A DNA stretch of 37,086 nt from assembly GCA_947379865.1 (NCBI GenBank), contig CANCOY010000025.1, positions 1 through 37,086 of the forward strand. The letters are read 5' to 3'. How positions within the stretch are numbered: position 1 is the first letter of the stretch; the number at the start of each line of letters is the position of its first letter. The position numbers were made by a program, and so were the translations under genes. The notes beneath the pieces are model-generated. The model was not told the DNA's origin and searched no databases. It worked only from the letters and a program-made list of their open reading frames with translations. This document shows, one piece after another, positions 35,501-37,086 of the stretch. This DNA comes from Acetobacteraceae bacterium (GTDB taxonomy: Bacteria > Pseudomonadota > Alphaproteobacteria > Zavarziniales > Zavarziniaceae).

Positions 35501-35829
35501 CAACCGGACGGCGTGGCGAATACATTGCCGGCGTGCGCTTCCGCGCCTGGGCCCTGCCCAATGCCCTGCACCCCACCATCCCACCCCATGATCCCCTGAT
35601 CGTCGATCTGGTCGACGAATGGGCGGGGCGCGCGGTCGCCGGCTGCACCTATTGGGTCAGCCATCCGGGTGGCCGCAATTATGTAACCGCTCCGGTCAAT
35701 TCCTATGAGGCCGAGGGACGGCGTCTGGCCCGCTTCGCCAGCTTCGGCCACAGCCCCGGCCCCATGACCCTCGCCCCCGCCACCCCCTCGCGCGAGTTCC
35801 CCTATACCCTCGACCTCAGGCGGCACTAA
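32521..35829 (+). CDS. Transglutaminase-like / DUF2126 protein
   Basis: 1102 residues. The N-terminal part (1-90) is the bacterial transglutaminase-type beta domain; the core has C180 in GRGSCRDSAWLL, H229 in DLHAWTEVYLPG and D245 in WVGLDPTSG, a complete Cys-His-Asp triad. The DUF2126 region (COG4196) begins near 300, with LTMGGEPTFVSIDDRDG at 327-343, and runs to the end. No signal peptide, so cytoplasmic. The triad could cleave or form isopeptide or amide bonds. Relatives normally neighbour alpha-E and ATP-grasp genes; here those are on the opposite strand beyond the ligase and CoA-transferase. GGGAG lies about a dozen bases before the ATG. Its stop overlaps the convergent MBL gene's stop. 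Confidence 0.93.
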   Translation: MAIRVALNHRTTYHYDRLVNLGPQVVRLRPAPHCRTPVTGYSLRIEPKLHFLNWQQDPQANWQARLTFPEPTREFTVEVDLVAELAVINPFDFFLEPAAEQFPFAYEPALAVELAPFLEAAPAGPHLKALLAEIDRTPRLTTSFLVDVNADLASRIAYVIRMEPGVQTPEETLELGRGSCRDSAWLLVQILRQLGLAARFVSGYLIQLVPDVPSLDGPSGPTEDFTDLHAWTEVYLPGAGWVGLDPTSGLFAGEGHIPLAATPAPSSAAPISGGVDPCEVTFDFTMSVTRLPEVARVTKPYSDAQWAAIDALGEAVDVRLKKGDVRLTMGGEPTFVSIDDRDGAEWSTAAMGPLKRKLGGDLVRRLRERFAPQGLLHFGQGKWYPGETLPRWALGCYWRVDGEPLWQDPALIADETKDYGLTADVAEQFLDTLAHRLGIERPNTLAAFEDPWFWIWRERRLPVNVDPLDARLEDPEERARLARVFERGLGEPVGFALPLERRHDALGPHWQAGHWKLRANRLFLTPGDSPVGFRLPLDSLPWVAAADYPFVVEDDPFAARGNLPAAPTRLVAQSPRVEVKPLGPANPLPGEEPLVVGQSAPLVIRTALCTEVRGGRLHVFLPPQASLEAFVELVGAVEATADEMGLPVVVEGYPPPRDWRLTSILVTPDPGVIEVNVQPAASWKELVDNTTDLYEIARTCRLATEKFLTDGRHAGTGGGNHVVVGGPRPEDSPFLRRPHLLRSLIGYWQNHPSLSYLFSGLFVGPTSQAPRVDEARHDSLYELEIAFAEVPDHGGVPPWLVDRLFRNILCDMTGNTHRSEICIDKLYSPDSTSGRLGLVEFRAFEMPPHARMSLVQQLLIRALIARFWDEPYHGRLARWGTDLQDRFMLPHVLEADFADVIEDMNRAGFAFDPAWFTPHLEFRFPRIGEISHQGVTVSLRQALEPWHVLGEEGGAGGTVRFVDSSLERIEVKVTGLVDGRHAIAVNGRRVPLQPTGRRGEYIAGVRFRAWALPNALHPTIPPHDPLIVDLVDEWAGRAVAGCTYWVSHPGGRNYVTAPVNSYEAEGRRLARFASFGHSPGPMTLAPATPSREFPYTLDLRRH

Positions 35830-36602
35830 GCCGTGCGGCGGTGGTTGATATAGGCGTTGGTCAGTTCCACCAGCCGGTCACGACCAAAACTGTCGTTGTG
35901 GCCGGCGTGGACGACGCTGACGGGAAGGGAGCGCAGGCGTTCCATGGTGTGGAGATAGTCGGCGATGCTGGAGCCGTCCAGTTCGTCCAGCAGGGGTCCG
36001 TCATAGACGACATCGCCTGAAAACAGGGTGCCCGATGCCGCCTCCCACAAGGCGATGAAACCGGGTGAGTGGCCGGGCAGGTGCATCACCTCGAAGCGTC
36101 GGTCGCCAAGATCGACCACGTCGCCCTCGTCGATCAGGCGGGTGGCGGGCGCGGGGTGCTGGCGGAAATGGGCCGTGTCATAGCCGGCATGGGGCAGGGC
36201 GGTGAGCAGTTCATCGGGCAAAGGATAGCCCGCATCGGCCATGGCCTGGCGCATTTCAGGATCGAAATCAGACGCCCTGAGGGAGGCAAAGCGGCTTTGC
36301 CGGATCAGGTCGTCGGCCTCGGCCGGATGGGCCAGACGCTCGGCGAATTCGTGCAGGCCGCCGCGATGGTCGGCATGGGCGTGGGTGGCAACGGCGAGAA
36401 CGGGCTTATCGATCAGGTGGCGGGTGGCGTCGTGCAGGCTGGCGACGCCAAGGCCGGTATCCACGATCATGTCGCGGTCGCGGCCGCGTACATGCCAGAT
36501 GTTGCAGCGAAGCAGCGGATCGACATAGGGCTCCCACAACAGGGTGATGTCTGCATCCACGCGCCGGATTTCGAACCAGCGTTCCGCAATCTTCAGGGCC
36601 AT
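35826..36602 (-). CDS. MBL fold metallo-hydrolase
   Basis: 258 residues from the ATG at 36602, with GGAGA upstream; a longer frame to 36722 overlaps the neighbouring gene and lacks a site. The metal motif HAHADH is at 74-79, followed by H178 in HLPGHSPG, D197 in FSGDVVYDG and a late His in VVHAGHND. Two metal ions would be bound. Members hydrolyse thioesters, lactones or phosphodiesters; the substrate is not evident. Its TAG stop and the TAA of the transglutaminase gene share bases 35827-35828. A long hairpin sits in its leader. Confidence 0.9.
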   Translation of the reverse strand: MALKIAERWFEIRRVDADITLLWEPYVDPLLRCNIWHVRGRDRDMIVDTGLGVASLHDATRHLIDKPVLAVATHAHADHRGGLHEFAERLAHPAEADDLIRQSRFASLRASDFDPEMRQAMADAGYPLPDELLTALPHAGYDTAHFRQHPAPATRLIDEGDVVDLGDRRFEVMHLPGHSPGFIALWEAASGTLFSGDVVYDGPLLDELDGSSIADYLHTMERLRSLPVSVVHAGHNDSFGRDRLVELTNAYINHRRTA

Positions 36603-36614
36603 GGCAATCTCCGT

Positions 36615-36659
36615 ACACTGATCCCGCGCCCCCCGTGACAGGGGACGCGGGACCAGTGT
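36615..36659 (-). terminator. Long imperfect hairpin between the reductase and MBL genes
   Basis: Arms ACACTG/CAGTGT, TCCCGCG/CGCGGGA and CCCC/GGGG stack into a 17-pair stem with two single mismatches. It starts 8 bp after the reductase stop and ends about 10 bp before the MBL ribosome binding site. No T-tract follows, so it may stabilise or attenuate the message rather than terminate it. Confidence 0.45.
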
Positions 36660-36666
36660 GTGGAAA

Positions 36667-37086
36667 TCAGGCGAGCTTGACCAGCATCTTGCCGCTGTTC
36701 TCGCCATCAAACAGACCAACAAAGGCGGCCGGCGCCTCGGCGATCCCGTTGTGGATCGTCTCCTGGTACTTGACCTGGCCCGACTTGATCCAGCCGCTCA
36801 TCTCGCGGATGAAATCAGGCATCATCTCGTTATGATCCGAGACGATGAAGCCCCGGATCGTCAGGCGCTTGGGAATGACCGAGATCAGGTTGTTCGGGCC
36901 GGCCTGGGGAATGGAGGCATTGTATTCGGCAATCATGCCGCAGACCGGGATGCGACCAAAGGGGTTCATCACGTTCAGCACGGCCTGAAGCTGCGGGCCG
37001 CCGACGTTTTCGAAATAGACGTCCACGCCCTTGGGGCAGGCCTTGCGCAGGGCGGCGTCAAGGTCGCCCGTCTTGTAGTTGAAGGC
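36667..37086 (-). CDS. NADP-dependent oxidoreductase, MDR family (5' end outside window)
   Basis: The last 139 residues are present and the frame continues past the right edge. AFNYKTGD, then GVDVYFENVGG, and FGRIPVCGMIAEYN with RGFIVSDHNE are typical of the prostaglandin reductase/CurA-type zinc-independent medium-chain reductases. These reduce activated double bonds of enones with NADPH. The dinucleotide motif would lie in the missing part. Probably co-oriented and read through with the MBL gene 64 bp downstream. Confidence 0.88.
   Translation of the reverse strand, partial: AFNYKTGDLDAALRKACPKGVDVYFENVGGPQLQAVLNVMNPFGRIPVCGMIAEYNASIPQAGPNNLISVIPKRLTIRGFIVSDHNEMMPDFIREMSGWIKSGQVKYQETIHNGIAEAPAAFVGLFDGENSGKMLVKLA

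Overview
This window looks like chromosomal DNA from a high-GC Gram-negative bacterium, most likely an alphaproteobacterium. The signs are strong G/C preference at third codon positions, purine-rich ribosome binding sites, and a gene content rich in acyl-CoA catabolism, 2OG-Fe(II) dioxygenases, VOC proteins and a ferredoxin/ferredoxin-reductase pair. No marker gene allows a genus call. I see no rRNA, tRNA, CRISPR array, insertion sequence or phage gene.

Layout. Positions 1-2021 hold a partial SMP-30-type lactonase facing left and a PuuB-like FAD oxidoreductase facing right. Positions 2071-6748 hold two crotonases, a VOC protein and a bifunctional hydratase/3-hydroxyacyl-CoA dehydrogenase, closed by a strong terminator. 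Positions 6828-12058 are mixed: a PhyH dioxygenase, an HPP membrane protein, a family VIII-type serine esterase, a small VOC protein, MsrA and an MFS transporter. Positions 12068-18012 hold a PhyH-SDR operon, a 436-bp gap with a palindrome, a sorbosone-dehydrogenase-like protein, and a TetR - ferredoxin reductase - 2Fe-2S ferredoxin unit. Positions 18109-24168 hold a D-aminoacylase-type amidohydrolase, a zinc alcohol dehydrogenase, a GC-poor orphan gene and a pair of acyl-CoA dehydrogenases. Positions 24169-25873 hold a duplicated control region around a VOC gene, followed by a class II aldolase. Positions 25880-35829 hold pyrD and three genes of the conserved alpha-E / circularly permuted ATP-grasp / transglutaminase-DUF2126 set, separated by a CaiB and acyl-CoA ligase pair. 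Positions 35826-37086 hold an MBL hydrolase and a partial NADP-dependent reductase.

How the genes fit together. Ligase, CoA-transferase, two acyl-CoA dehydrogenases, three hydratase-type proteins and a 3-hydroxyacyl-CoA dehydrogenase could carry a carboxylic acid through activation and beta-oxidation. The dioxygenases, SDR, ADH and ferredoxin system suggest oxidative attack on hydrophobic substrates such as terpenoids, steroids or branched lipids. The actual substrate cannot be read from the sequence.

The most interesting signals are these: (1) a roughly 130-bp direct duplication carrying a TGAATGA-N7-TCATTCA operator and the first codons of the aldolase, flanking a VOC gene; (2) a class 2 dihydroorotate dehydrogenase with Cys at the catalytic-base position; (3) the split ATP-grasp/alpha-E/transglutaminase set; (4) crotonases lacking the canonical glutamates; (5) a near-perfect palindrome in the largest gene-free gap; (6) a GC-poor orphan gene.
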